DNA of 64,000 bases, from the NCBI RefSeq assembly GCF_019801965.1, contig NZ_JAHVIA010000006.1, positions 1-64,000 of the forward strand. Direction: 5' to 3'. Every line of letters starts with the position of its first letter. Positions within the stretch are counted from its first letter, which is position 1. This stretch comes from Salipiger bermudensis (GTDB lineage: Bacteria > Pseudomonadota > Alphaproteobacteria > Rhodobacterales > Rhodobacteraceae). This document shows, piece after piece, positions 56,521 through 64,000 of the stretch. The translations under genes were made by a program, and so were the position numbers. The notes below the pieces were generated by a model. The model had not been told where the DNA came from. It saw only the letters and a list, made by a program, of their open reading frames with translations, and did not search any database.

Positions 56521-57954
56521 TCAGCCCTTCGCCCCCTGGCCGCGGGAATAGACATCCTCGTAGCGCACGATGTCGTCTTCACCGACATAGGACCCGGTCT
56601 GAACCTCGATCAGCACCATCGGCACCTTGCCCGGGTTCTCCATCCGGTGAACGGCGCCGAGCGGGATGTAGATCGACTCGTTCTCGGTCACCAGCTTGAC
56701 GGTGTCGTCGCAGGTGACCTTCGCGGTGCCCTCGACCACGATCCAGTGTTCGGAGCGGTGGAAATGGCTCTGCAGCGACAGCGACGCCCCGGGATGCACG
56801 ACGATGCGCTTCACCTGGAAACGCGAGCCGACGACAAGGCTCTCGAACCATCCCCAGGGGCGCCGATCCTTCGGGAATTCGACCGCCTGCTTGGCGCCCT
56901 TCTTCTTCAGGGCGTTGACCGCGAGCTTGACGTCCTGCGCCCGATCCTTGGGCGCCACCAGAACAGCGTCGTTCATCGCCACGGCGATCATGTCGTCGAG
57001 CCCGATGCCGACCACTTCCACGGTCTCGCTATCGGAGCGCAGAAGCGAGTCCTTGCAGTCGATCGCCGTCGCGGTGCCGTGGGTCACGTTGCCGCTCTCG
57101 TCCGGCCCAGCCTCGCGCCAGATCGCGTCCCAGCCACCGAGATCGGACCAGCCGGCATCGTAGGGCACGACCGCAAGGTCGGCAGCCTTTTCCATGACCG
57201 CGTAATCGATCGAGATGTCCTCTGCCTTCGACCACGGCTCGGGCGAGAGCCGCAGGAAGCCCAGATCCGACTCCGCGTCGTTGACCGCAGCCGTCACCGG
57301 AGCAACGAGCTGGCTCGCGTAAGTATCGAAGGCGGCGAGAATATCCTTCACGCGGAACAGGAAGATTCCGGCATTCCAGAGATAGTTGCCGCTCTCGAGC
57401 ATCTGCGCGGCGGTCGCGGCATCCGGCTTTTCGACGAAGCGCTTCAGCGCGACGGTGTCGCCTTCGGCGCCATCGAGCTCGAGATAGCCATAGCCGGTTT
57501 CCGGCCGGTCGGGGCGGATCCCGAACAGCACGAGCTTGCCTTTCTCGGCGGCGGCCATGCCGGTTTCAACCGCCGCGCGGAAGGCATCGGCGTCAGGGAT
57601 TTCGTGGTCGGCCGGCGCCACGAGCATCGTCGCCTCGGGATCCTGCGCGTGCAGATGCAGCGCCGCGGCAAGAACGGCAGGAGCAGTGTTGCGCCCCTCG
57701 GGCTCGATCAGGATAGCGCCAGGATCGATGCCGACGCCGGTCAGCTGTTCGGTGACGACAAAGCGGAAGTCGGAGTTCGTGACCGTGATCGGCTTGGCAA
57801 ACCGGGTGGAGCCGCCAAGGCGACGTGCCGTTTTCTGAAACAGGCTTTCTTCTTCCAGAAGGCTGGCAAACTGCTTCGGAAAGCTCTTGCGGGACACGGG
57901 CCAAAGGCGGGTGCCGGAGCCACCGCAAAGGATGACAGGGGTAATCTGCTTCAT
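56521..57954 (-). CDS. manC: Mannose-1-phosphate guanylyltransferase/mannose-6-phosphate isomerase
   Basis: 477 residues, the usual bifunctional length. The N-terminal nucleotidyltransferase domain has VILCGGSGTRLWPVSRKSFP (GGxGTRLWPxSR...PKQ) and later FVEKPDAATAAQML. The C-terminal type II PMI cupin has RPWGWFESL, FHRSEHWIVVEGTAKV and IYIPLGAVHRMENPGKVPM, with the metal-binding His/Glu residues. It converts mannose-1-phosphate and GTP to GDP-mannose, and the cupin half may isomerise fructose-6-phosphate. 42 bases separate it from the mutase gene downstream, consistent with one operon. Confidence 0.95.
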   Translation of the reverse strand: MKQITPVILCGGSGTRLWPVSRKSFPKQFASLLEEESLFQKTARRLGGSTRFAKPITVTNSDFRFVVTEQLTGVGIDPGAILIEPEGRNTAPAVLAAALHLHAQDPEATMLVAPADHEIPDADAFRAAVETGMAAAEKGKLVLFGIRPDRPETGYGYLELDGAEGDTVALKRFVEKPDAATAAQMLESGNYLWNAGIFLFRVKDILAAFDTYASQLVAPVTAAVNDAESDLGFLRLSPEPWSKAEDISIDYAVMEKAADLAVVPYDAGWSDLGGWDAIWREAGPDESGNVTHGTATAIDCKDSLLRSDSETVEVVGIGLDDMIAVAMNDAVLVAPKDRAQDVKLAVNALKKKGAKQAVEFPKDRRPWGWFESLVVGSRFQVKRIVVHPGASLSLQSHFHRSEHWIVVEGTAKVTCDDTVKLVTENESIYIPLGAVHRMENPGKVPMVLIEVQTGSYVGEDDIVRYEDVYSRGQGAKG

Positions 57955-58345
57955 GAAACTCCACTTTCTTCCGTCCGGAGCGCGAACGCGTTCCTGTTGG
58001 GACGATCGTCCAATAAATCTCTGCTGTCAGCCTAAAGCTGAGTGGGGGCGATCACCAGACATTAAGTGTTGCGAGGTCGCCGCGTGAACAATGCCGGAGC
58101 GATGGGCGGCTTTGCCTCATCTCCTTCACAAATCAGGGTTCTCAGGCACGAGGGCCTCCCAAATCGGGACTGCCTCGCGATGCGGCGCTGCCGGGGAGGC
58201 CTGCGTCCAGTCGGCGCGAAAGACCGCTCGTGATCGCCCTTTGCGCAGGCGGGCGCCTTGCGCGGCACGAGCCGTTTTGAAGAGACGATGTCGGGGATCA
58301 AAAGGTGCGCAGGGCTCGCTCGCCCTGCGCAGTGTCGGACCGGGC
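57955..58345. other. 391-bp intergenic region upstream of manC
   Basis: Holds the terminator of the small RTX gene (58306-58331) and presumably the manC promoter near 57960-58070, which is less GC-rich. A 79-codon minus-strand frame (58062-58301) is Arg/Pro-rich and has no domain, so no gene is called. Confidence 0.45.
58306..58331 (-). terminator. Terminator of the 170-residue RTX gene
   Basis: TGCGCAGGG (58306-58314) pairs with CCCTGCGCA (58323-58331), 8-nt loop, 15 bases past the stop. On the minus strand it is followed by CCTTTTGATC, giving a short T-tract. Confidence 0.75.
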
Positions 58346-58858
58346 TCAGCCCAGAATGATGTCGGAGGCGTCGAAACTGGCGACGGCATCCTCGAGCACC
58401 GCGATGGCGACGCCGTCACCATAGATGGTCACATCGGTGCCGTCGTCGGAGAAGGTGACTTCCGAGAAGCCTTCCACGAGCAGGCTGTCGCCATCCGAGA
58501 AATCGGCCACGACATCGACCGCATCCGCGGTTGCGGCCTTAAAGACGAAGGTGTCGTCGCCGCTTCCGCCGACGAGGGTGTCCGCGCCAAGATCGCCCGA
58601 GAGAACGTCGGCACCAGCGTCGCCGGTGACGTAGTCGTCGCCCTGACCGCCGAAGACCGTGTCCCGGCCGGTTCCGCCACGAACCACGTCAGCGCCCTGG
58701 CCGCCGAGCAGGACATCCGAGCCGCCGCCGCCAAGGATCGTATCGTCGCCGCCATTGCCGGCAATCGTGTCCGAACCATTGAGTCCGATGATCTCTTCGC
58801 TCTCATCGCCGCCGTTGAGAGAGTCTGCTACGATCCCGGCTTCACCAATGATGGGCAT
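58346..58858 (-). CDS. Small RTX calcium-binding protein
   Basis: 170 residues from ATG 58858, with AGGAGG 9 bases upstream. Residues about 17-100 are back-to-back RTX nonapeptides (GLNGSDTIAGNGGDDTILGG and following) that form a Ca-loaded parallel beta-roll. Residues 105-170 form the beta-rich cap with DTFVFKAATADAVDVVADFS, typical of T1SS substrates. There is no enzymatic domain and no signal peptide. It lies beside polysaccharide genes and is one of three RTX genes in the window, so a matrix-associated role is plausible (inference). Confidence 0.88.
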   Translation of the reverse strand: MPIIGEAGIVADSLNGGDESEEIIGLNGSDTIAGNGGDDTILGGGGSDVLLGGQGADVVRGGTGRDTVFGGQGDDYVTGDAGADVLSGDLGADTLVGGSGDDTFVFKAATADAVDVVADFSDGDSLLVEGFSEVTFSDDGTDVTIYGDGVAIAVLEDAVASFDASDIILG

Positions 58859-59208
58859 ATACGTATCCTCCTGATACTATAGAAAAAACTTGGTTTGCGG
58901 CAGCGCCGCCGAAAACGGAGGTACGGGAAATGTGGCGGAAAGTTGCCAAAAAGTTAACGCTGCCATGCCATCGCCTTATTTGTGCACCAACAATGCACCG
59001 CACTTGAGAGGGATGATTATGAAACAGGCAGAAGCGCGATCCGACGCGTCGAAAGACGCTTGAGCGACGCGGCAGCCGCGGCCCCACCGCTGGCCGATCT
59101 CACTCCTCGCGCCAACGCAAAACGCCTGCCGGGCAGCGGATGCCAGGCAGGCGCTTTTAAGAGGTTTCAGCAGATTTTCAGGTGCTCGGGCGCAGCGCGC
59201 CGCTCGCC
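58859..59208. other. 350-bp region upstream of the small RTX gene
   Basis: Contains the RTX gene promoter region on the minus strand: a TATAGT element at about 58874-58879 and AGGAGG before the start. A partial copy of the 19-bp RTX-associated motif lies at 58929-58947 (14 of 19, opposite orientation). The bidirectional terminator is at 59117-59157. No gene is supported. Confidence 0.5.
59117..59157. terminator. Bidirectional rho-independent terminator after the Wzz/BY-kinase gene
   Basis: CGCCTGCC (59123-59130) and GGCAGGCG (59146-59153) form an 8-bp stem with a 15-nt loop. It is flanked by gcaaaa on the left and cttttaa on the right, so it has a T-tract on both strands. It lies 52 bases beyond the stop of the minus-strand 59209-61422 gene. 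Confidence 0.8.
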
Positions 59209-61422
59209 TTATCCGTAGTAGCCGTAGCTGTCCTGCTCCTGGCGCGGGTCTGCCATCGTCATCACCACGGAGATCTGGCGCGCGCCCATCTCTTCGAGGC
59301 TGCGCGCAGAATCCGCGACCGCGCTGCGCTTGGTCTCCTTCTGGCGCACCAGCAGCAGTGTGAGGTCGGCCAGCGAGGCCAGTCGCAGCGTATCGGCGAC
59401 CAGCAGAAGCGGCGCCGTGTCGACCAGAACCGTGTCGTAGCGCGCTTTCAGATCGTCGAACAGCTTGCGCAGGTGATCGTGGTCGGCAAGATCCACGAGC
59501 TGCGGAAGCGGCTCGCGCAGGCTGACGAGATCGAAGCCGAGATCGGGAACGCTGTAGATCGCCTCGCTCACCGGGCGGCCTTCGAGAAGCACGCCCGCCA
59601 GGTCCGACTTCGCCTCGTAGCCGAGCGATTTTTTGAGATGCGAGCGCCGCAGGTCGAAATCGAGCACCACGCAGCGCCGCTTCGCGAGCGCCTCGAGATG
59701 CGCCAGGGCCAGGGCGGTCGAGGTCTTGCTCTCGCCGGCCACGGAGGAGGTCAGCAAGATCGCGACCCCCTTGTCCTTGTCCTGCCGCCGCATGACCAGC
59801 ATCATCCGGAGCTGGCGCAGGCGTTCCGCAAACGGTTGGTAGGGAGCATCGCGCAGCTTCTGAAGCATCTCCTGCGGCGTCTTCCATTTCTGCTTGAGCA
59901 GAGTGGTCAGCACCGGCAGACCGAGATCTTCCTCGACCTCCTTCGCGGTACCGAAACCGGACCGGCTCAGGAAGATCAGGAAGGTCGCAAGCAGGCCGAT
60001 CGCGAAGCCGAGCGTCGCGCCGAACACCGTGAAGAGCATGACGCGGGGCGACGAGGGGGCGCCCGGGATCACCGCCCGCTCCACCTGCCGCGCATCCGCG
60101 CGCTGCAGCTGTTCCGTCGAACGGGTCTCGCTCAGGCGGATCAGCATGGCCTGATAATTCTCGCGCACGGCCTCGGCCTCGCGCTCGAGCTGGCGCAGCT
60201 CGAGGCTGGCGCGCGACAGCTCCGCCGACCGGCTCTCCATCTCCTGCAGGCTGCTGCGGATCGACTGCACCCGGATCTCGGCGACCTCGGCATCGTTGGC
60301 GAGCGTCGCCACGATCTGGCGCACCTCGCTGGCGAGATCCTCTTCGAGACGGGCGATCTCGGCCCGCACCTCGACGCGCTCCTCGTAATCCGGGCTGTAG
60401 CGGGTCGCCAGTTCGGCCTCTTCGCGGCCGGCCTCGGAAAGCTGCTGCCGCAGTGACAGCACGAAGGGCGATGTCAGGAGTTCGGCGGCGCGCTGGATGC
60501 CGTCACGCTCGATCACCGAGCTGATACGGTCGTAGCGCGCGCGCACCTGCGCGAGATCTGCCTGCGCAAGGGCGAGTTGGGTCCCGAGTTCGAGCATCTG
60601 CTGCGAAACCGTCTCGCTGGAGATGCCGGCCTGTTCGAGCTGGTTGGAGCGGAAATCCTCGATCCGGGACTCGGCCTCTTCCACCGCGGCCCGCATGCCC
60701 TGCACGCGCTCTTCAAGGAAGGTCGTCGCGTTGCGCACGACATCCGTCCGCATCGTGATCTGCTGGGCGATGTAGGATTCCACGACCTGGTTCGCGATGG
60801 TGGTGGAGAGCGCCGGGTCCGGCGTCTCGACGGTGAGCGAAATCAGGTAGGATTGCCCTTCGCGCCAGACCGTCATCGACCGGCGCAGCGCCCCGACGAG
60901 GCGACGCAGCTGGCGCTCCTCCGGCGAGAGCCCCGGGGCGGCCTGCCCTGCCGGGGCCTCGTTGCCACCGCGTGACGGCGACAGCAGCCCCTTCAGCCAC
61001 CCGACCTGCCGCGCGATCAGCGACGGCTCGGCATTCGCCGGATCCAGGGGAGCCATCTCGTCGACGCCGACGGCGCGGACAACCTCTTCGAGCAGCACGT
61101 TGGAGCGCAGCACGGCGACCTCGGTGTCGAGCACCGGATTGTTCAGATTGAGATCCGACACGACATTGTCGGAGGACAGGACCTGCACCGAGCGGGGATC
61201 CAGCATGACGCTGGCCCTGGCGGTATATTGCGGCTCGATCCGGCTCATCATGACAAAGAAGAGCGCCGCGAAGAGGAAGGTCGAGCCGATGATCAGCCAT
61301 TTCATCTGCCAGATCGCCTGGAATAAGCGGCCGAACTCGATCCCGTCATGCCCGGCAGTCCCGCTGACGACCATGTCGCGCTCGTCGGCCGGCCCGTAGC
61401 CGTAGGTCTTCGAAATTTTCAA
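59209..61422 (-). CDS. Polysaccharide co-polymerase with BY-kinase domain (Wzz/ExoP-Wzc type)
   Basis: 737 residues from TTG 61422, chosen because GAGGCGA stands just upstream; ATG 61374 is the alternative. The N-terminal Wzz domain is anchored by a membrane helix (about 45-67, MKWLIIGSTFLFAALFFVMM), a long periplasmic coiled coil follows (about 235-460), and the second helix is at about 490-512. The cytoplasmic kinase has Walker A (SSVAGESKTST), Walker A' (VVLDFDLRRS) and Walker B (DTVLVDTAPLLLVAD). The Tyr cluster is short (DSYGYYG). It sets polymer length and controls export of an exopolysaccharide. Divergent from the UGM-like gene. Confidence 0.92.
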   Translation of the reverse strand: MKISKTYGYGPADERDMVVSGTAGHDGIEFGRLFQAIWQMKWLIIGSTFLFAALFFVMMSRIEPQYTARASVMLDPRSVQVLSSDNVVSDLNLNNPVLDTEVAVLRSNVLLEEVVRAVGVDEMAPLDPANAEPSLIARQVGWLKGLLSPSRGGNEAPAGQAAPGLSPEERQLRRLVGALRRSMTVWREGQSYLISLTVETPDPALSTTIANQVVESYIAQQITMRTDVVRNATTFLEERVQGMRAAVEEAESRIEDFRSNQLEQAGISSETVSQQMLELGTQLALAQADLAQVRARYDRISSVIERDGIQRAAELLTSPFVLSLRQQLSEAGREEAELATRYSPDYEERVEVRAEIARLEEDLASEVRQIVATLANDAEVAEIRVQSIRSSLQEMESRSAELSRASLELRQLEREAEAVRENYQAMLIRLSETRSTEQLQRADARQVERAVIPGAPSSPRVMLFTVFGATLGFAIGLLATFLIFLSRSGFGTAKEVEEDLGLPVLTTLLKQKWKTPQEMLQKLRDAPYQPFAERLRQLRMMLVMRRQDKDKGVAILLTSSVAGESKTSTALALAHLEALAKRRCVVLDFDLRRSHLKKSLGYEAKSDLAGVLLEGRPVSEAIYSVPDLGFDLVSLREPLPQLVDLADHDHLRKLFDDLKARYDTVLVDTAPLLLVADTLRLASLADLTLLLVRQKETKRSAVADSARSLEEMGARQISVVMTMADPRQEQDSYGYYG

Positions 61423-61730
61423 AGTCGCCTCAAAATTTAAGTGCAAGAAGGGCGGAATATCATCATTGTTCCGCGGCAGAATGCCCGCTCGACCGGGGGG
61501 CAGCAACAGCTTTTCAGGCCCGGTCCCATCGAAAGCGCCCGCTGTGCTGAACGAGTGACCATCCGGCTTTCCCGCGTCCCGCAATTTCCTATCAATGCGC
61601 CGAAACCTGTCGCATTGTCACCCTGAGCCACATAACGTCGGGCAGACAGGACGCGGTTGATCGGACACGGTTTACACGTATTTCGGGTTGGGCAGGCGAA
61701 TCTGTCCACGCGTTCCATTTGGAGACAAAA
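61423..61730. other. 308-bp divergent promoter region of wzz-like and UGM-like genes
   Basis: Relatively AT-rich, with no gene supported. It must hold both divergent promoters. A GCCACAT element (61625-61631) recalls the RTX-associated motif but is too short to count as a copy. GGAG at 61721-61724 is the ribosome site of the plus-strand gene. Confidence 0.45.
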
Positions 61731-63098
61731 ATGAGTTTGGAATTGGCCACGATCACCCCTGAGCCCGATCGCGGCACCTCCTGTGAAGCTCTGGTTCTCG
61801 GCGGCGGCATCGCCGGGCTCGCGGCGGCAGATCATCTCTCGAGCCGGGGCTTCGCCGTCACGGTTCTGGAAGCCAGCGAGCGGCTTGGCGGCACCCATCG
61901 CGCGATCGAGATCGGCCCCTACACCTATGACGTCGGCAGCATCTTCTACGAAGAGACCGCGCAGCTCTTCAATCTCGCCCCCGGGCTCCGCGAGCAGTGC
62001 CCGCAGGTGAAGCGTGTGCAGCGCCGGATCATCCCGGACGGCAAGCTGCGGCATTATCCGATCGAGCCGCGCGACCTGCTGAAATGGCCCCGTCTCCAGC
62101 TCGCGAAGGCCGTGGCAGGCATGGCATGGGCGCGGGCCACCAAGCGGCGCGACGGCACCCTCGAGGGCGCCTGCGTGGCACGGCTCGGCGATCCGTTCTT
62201 CACGGGCACCGGCCTGAGAGACTACACGCGGCGCTTCAACGGGCTCGAACCGAGCGAGATCGACGAGGAATTCTACGATCACCGCATGAAGTTCATCCAC
62301 AAGGCGACCGATCCCGGCAAGCTGGTGAAGGGGGCCTGGTCGGCCCTGCGGAAGAAATCCTACCGCATCGCCCCGCCGAAGCCGCTTCGGATCCGGCCGC
62401 GGGCGGGCTATGCGCCGCTGTTCGATGCGGTCAGAGAGACACTGGAAGCGCGCGGCGTCGTGTTCAGGATGAACGAAACGGTGCTCTCGATGTCATCATC
62501 CGAAGGGGCCACCACGGTGGTCACCGACAAGGGCCATCTGCGCGCCGAGGTGGTGGTGGGCGCCATCCCGCTGAGCGATATCCACCTCGCGCTCTTCGGC
62601 GAGGAGAGCGGGCTCGAAACGCTCGATCTTCTGACCCTGTTCGTCTCGGCCGAGACCCTGCACAAGGAGGTCGGCAACGTCCTTTTCAATTTCCACCCGC
62701 AAGGCGACTGGAAGCGCGCGACGATCTATTCGAATCTCTATCCCGAACCGGCGACGGAGCGCCCGTTCTTCGCGGTCGAGATCACCCTCTCCCCCGGCGA
62801 GCAAGCGCGCCCTGAACAGGCCTTCGCGGATCTCGAGGCGCATCTTGGCGGGCTCGGCATCGTGACCGGGCTGCGGCTCGAGGGCCACGAGGTGACGAAG
62901 GCCGCCTACCCGCTATACCGCCCCGGGCGCAGCGCGGAGCTGAACCGGGTCATCGAGCGCGTCTCCGAAGCCGGGATCGTGCTCGTCGGCAGGCAGGGCC
63001 GTTTCGAGTATCTTCCGACCTCGACCGGCGTGATCCGCCGCGTTCGCGAAGAGCTTGGCAACGCAGCCGACCGGATGAAAGCCGCAGCGCGTCCGTGA
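61731..63098 (+). CDS. FAD/NAD(P)-binding protein, UDP-galactopyranose-mutase/amine-oxidase-like
   Basis: 455 residues from ATG 61731, with GGAG 6 bases upstream. The N-terminal dinucleotide fold LVLGGGIAGLAAADHLSSRG is followed by VTVLEASERLGGTHRAIEIG (Glu binding the FAD ribose, then the GG-doublet). A C-terminal FAD contact lies in GIVLVGRQGRFEYLPTSTGV. The GRFEYL/xYxxxD-like end and its place among exopolysaccharide genes recall UDP-galactopyranose mutases and related protoporphyrinogen-oxidase-like flavoproteins. It may contract or modify a nucleotide sugar for the polymer (inference). Convergent with the last RTX gene. Confidence 0.8.
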   Translation: MSLELATITPEPDRGTSCEALVLGGGIAGLAAADHLSSRGFAVTVLEASERLGGTHRAIEIGPYTYDVGSIFYEETAQLFNLAPGLREQCPQVKRVQRRIIPDGKLRHYPIEPRDLLKWPRLQLAKAVAGMAWARATKRRDGTLEGACVARLGDPFFTGTGLRDYTRRFNGLEPSEIDEEFYDHRMKFIHKATDPGKLVKGAWSALRKKSYRIAPPKPLRIRPRAGYAPLFDAVRETLEARGVVFRMNETVLSMSSSEGATTVVTDKGHLRAEVVVGAIPLSDIHLALFGEESGLETLDLLTLFVSAETLHKEVGNVLFNFHPQGDWKRATIYSNLYPEPATERPFFAVEITLSPGEQARPEQAFADLEAHLGGLGIVTGLRLEGHEVTKAAYPLYRPGRSAELNRVIERVSEAGIVLVGRQGRFEYLPTSTGVIRRVREELGNAADRMKAAARP

Positions 63099-63110
63099 CG
63101 CGCTGCCGCT

Positions 63111-63126
63111 CCTGCCGGTCGGCAGG
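63111..63126. terminator. Short hairpin between convergent UGM-like and RTX genes
   Basis: CCTGCC-GGTC-GGCAGG in the 32-bp gap between two stops. The 6-bp stem followed by gttctt makes it a weak terminator at best. Confidence 0.45.
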
Positions 63127-63130
63127 GTTC

Positions 63131-63847
63131 TTAGATGTAGGTCGTGGCGAGCGTGACCTCGGCCAGGGTCGCATTCTGCACCAGGCCTTCGAGCATACCG
63201 TCGACATAGATTTCGACATCCGCTCCTGCGGTGACAAGACCGACATCCGCGGGCGCGCTGGCAATCGCGATCGAGTCGATACCGGCCTCGAAATCCGCGA
63301 TTGTCGAGAAGCCGCCGTCGCCCAGGCCGTTGCCCTTGAACTCGAAGGTGTCGGCACCTTCGTTGCCGTAGAGCAGATCGTTGCCCATGCTGCCGTTGAT
63401 GACATCGTCGCCGTCGCCGCCATAGATGGTATCGTCGTCACGGCCGCCATGCAGCGTATCGTCTCCCCCCATGCCCTTGATGAGGTCGTTGTCCTGGTTG
63501 CCGAGCAGGAAATCGTCCTGATCTGCGCCGATCAAGGTGTCATCGCCATTGTCGCCGGCGATGATGCCGTGATTGTCTTCTCCAACGATGTAGAGCTGGT
63601 CGCCGTCGCCGAGCGCAATCTGCTCGAGCTCGCCGTCATTGTCCTGACCACCGATGCCGCCGCCGGGGCCGCCATCATCATCGTCATCGTCATCACCGCA
63701 ATCCCAATCGTCACGATCACGATCGCGATCACGGTCGCCAAACTTGAAGCCCCCGAACTTGGACTCACCGAAACAAAAGGCCGGCTTGGGGGGATTGAAA
63801 AAGGTCGTCGCGAATTTAAAGCAAAACGAGAATACGAAAGCTCGCAT
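63131..63847 (-). CDS. RTX calcium-binding protein with charged Arg-Asp/poly-Asp N-terminal region
   Basis: 238 residues from ATG 63847, with GGAG 9 bases upstream; a TTG at 63862 is less likely. Residues 1-35 are Phe/Lys-rich and moderately hydrophobic. About 37-60 is a highly charged stretch (GDRDRDRDRDDWD, then seven Asp), followed by a Gly-rich hinge. RTX nonapeptides span about 85-165 (GDNGDDTLIGADQDDFLLGN and following), and a beta-rich cap ends the protein. A T1SS substrate is likely. The Arg-Asp and poly-Asp segment is not part of normal RTX proteins and could bind cations or polysaccharide (inference). It lacks enzymatic motifs. Confidence 0.85.
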   Translation of the reverse strand: MRAFVFSFCFKFATTFFNPPKPAFCFGESKFGGFKFGDRDRDRDRDDWDCGDDDDDDDGGPGGGIGGQDNDGELEQIALGDGDQLYIVGEDNHGIIAGDNGDDTLIGADQDDFLLGNQDNDLIKGMGGDDTLHGGRDDDTIYGGDGDDVINGSMGNDLLYGNEGADTFEFKGNGLGDGGFSTIADFEAGIDSIAIASAPADVGLVTAGADVEIYVDGMLEGLVQNATLAEVTLATTYI

Positions 63848-63894
63848 AGCTATTATCTCCAAAAAACTAATAAAGAGTTACACACCCAGACGTT

Positions 63895-63913
63895 ACCACA
63901 TTTTCGCCACATT
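63895..63913 (-). promoter_or_regulatory. 19-bp motif shared with the RTX-glycosidase upstream region
   Basis: ACCACATTTTCGCCACATT, 48-66 bp upstream of the RTX start, 16 of 19 identical to 11136-11154 and in the same orientation to its gene. It lies in AT-rich DNA that runs to the window end (63848-64000), where no further gene is visible. Confidence 0.5.
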
Positions 63914-64000
63914 CACTGCTTTAACCTTTGCGAAAGGCCTTTTTTCTGTGTTTTTTCGAGGGTTTTCGTGCTTTCGATCGGCCTGAGACGGGTGAATTTC

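Noticed and set aside
54964-58035. 1023-codon plus-strand frame opposite phosphomannomutase and manC
   Set aside because: Shadow frame typical of high-GC DNA; both minus-strand genes have complete catalytic motifs.
58932-58946. Possible sigma-54 (-24/-12) promoter TGGC...TTGC
   Set aside because: The GG-GC spacing is nine rather than ten bases, and its orientation does not face a gene.
61625-61631. GCCACAT in the wzz/UGM-like divergent region as another RTX-motif copy
   Set aside because: Only seven bases match and the second half of the motif is missing.

Overview
The window is high-GC DNA with dense, ATGA-overlapping operons. It carries TRAP and ABC uptake systems with FCD-type GntR regulators, RTX/VCBS secreted proteins and an exopolysaccharide region, which together suggest an alphaproteobacterium of the Rhodobacteraceae (Roseobacter-like). 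This assignment is inferred from gene content; there is no rRNA or tRNA gene to confirm it.

Layout. 1-6.5 kb (minus strand): a type I secretion locus with a VCBS-repeat adhesin-like protein (incomplete at the window edge), an HlyD adaptor and two ABC exporter half-subunits whose nucleotide-binding domains both lack key motifs. 6.6-13.7 kb (minus): a small lipoprotein, an RTX protein with an embedded clan GH-A-like glycosidase domain, and an octaheme c-type cytochrome with a HEAT/TPR-like tail. 14-22.4 kb (plus): an FCD GntR regulator and a catabolic operon (cupin, L-carnitine/gulonate-type dehydrogenase, aspartate dehydrogenase, TRAP transporter, NIPSNAP protein, alpha/beta hydrolase, SDR). 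An identical near-palindromic 12-mer lies before the regulator and before the operon.

22.7-34.8 kb (plus) is the most unusual region and looks like a RiPP/TOMM biosynthetic cluster. It encodes two unrecognised proteins (one with two membrane segments), a DyP-type peroxidase, a membrane-anchored P450-like protein, a GST-like protein, a 357-residue precursor-like protein (charged leader, then an almost uncharged Gly/Ala/Ser/Thr/Cys repeat region with a polyproline-Cys block), a fused E1-like/YcaO cyclodehydratase, a SagB-type FMN dehydrogenase and an S41 peptidase. The expected logic is: the cyclodehydratase converts Cys/Ser/Thr to azolines, SagB oxidises them to azoles, the peptidase removes the leader, and the haem enzymes may tailor the product.

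34.8-40.6 kb: quinone-oxidoreductase-like MDR protein, succinate-semialdehyde-type dehydrogenase, Y-family polymerase and arginase. 40.6-48.4 kb: an ABC sugar uptake and catabolism locus (divergent ATPase and GntR regulator, esterase, binding protein, two permeases, sugar isomerase, Gfo/Idh/MocA dehydrogenase). 48.5-50.7 kb: a frameshifted small gene and two SDRs. 50.8-58 kb (minus): treY-treZ trehalose synthesis, then phosphomannomutase and mannose-1-phosphate guanylyltransferase. 58.3-64 kb: two small RTX proteins flanking a Wzz/BY-kinase polysaccharide co-polymerase and a UDP-galactopyranose-mutase-like flavoprotein. A 19-bp motif is shared by the upstream regions of two RTX genes about 53 kb apart.
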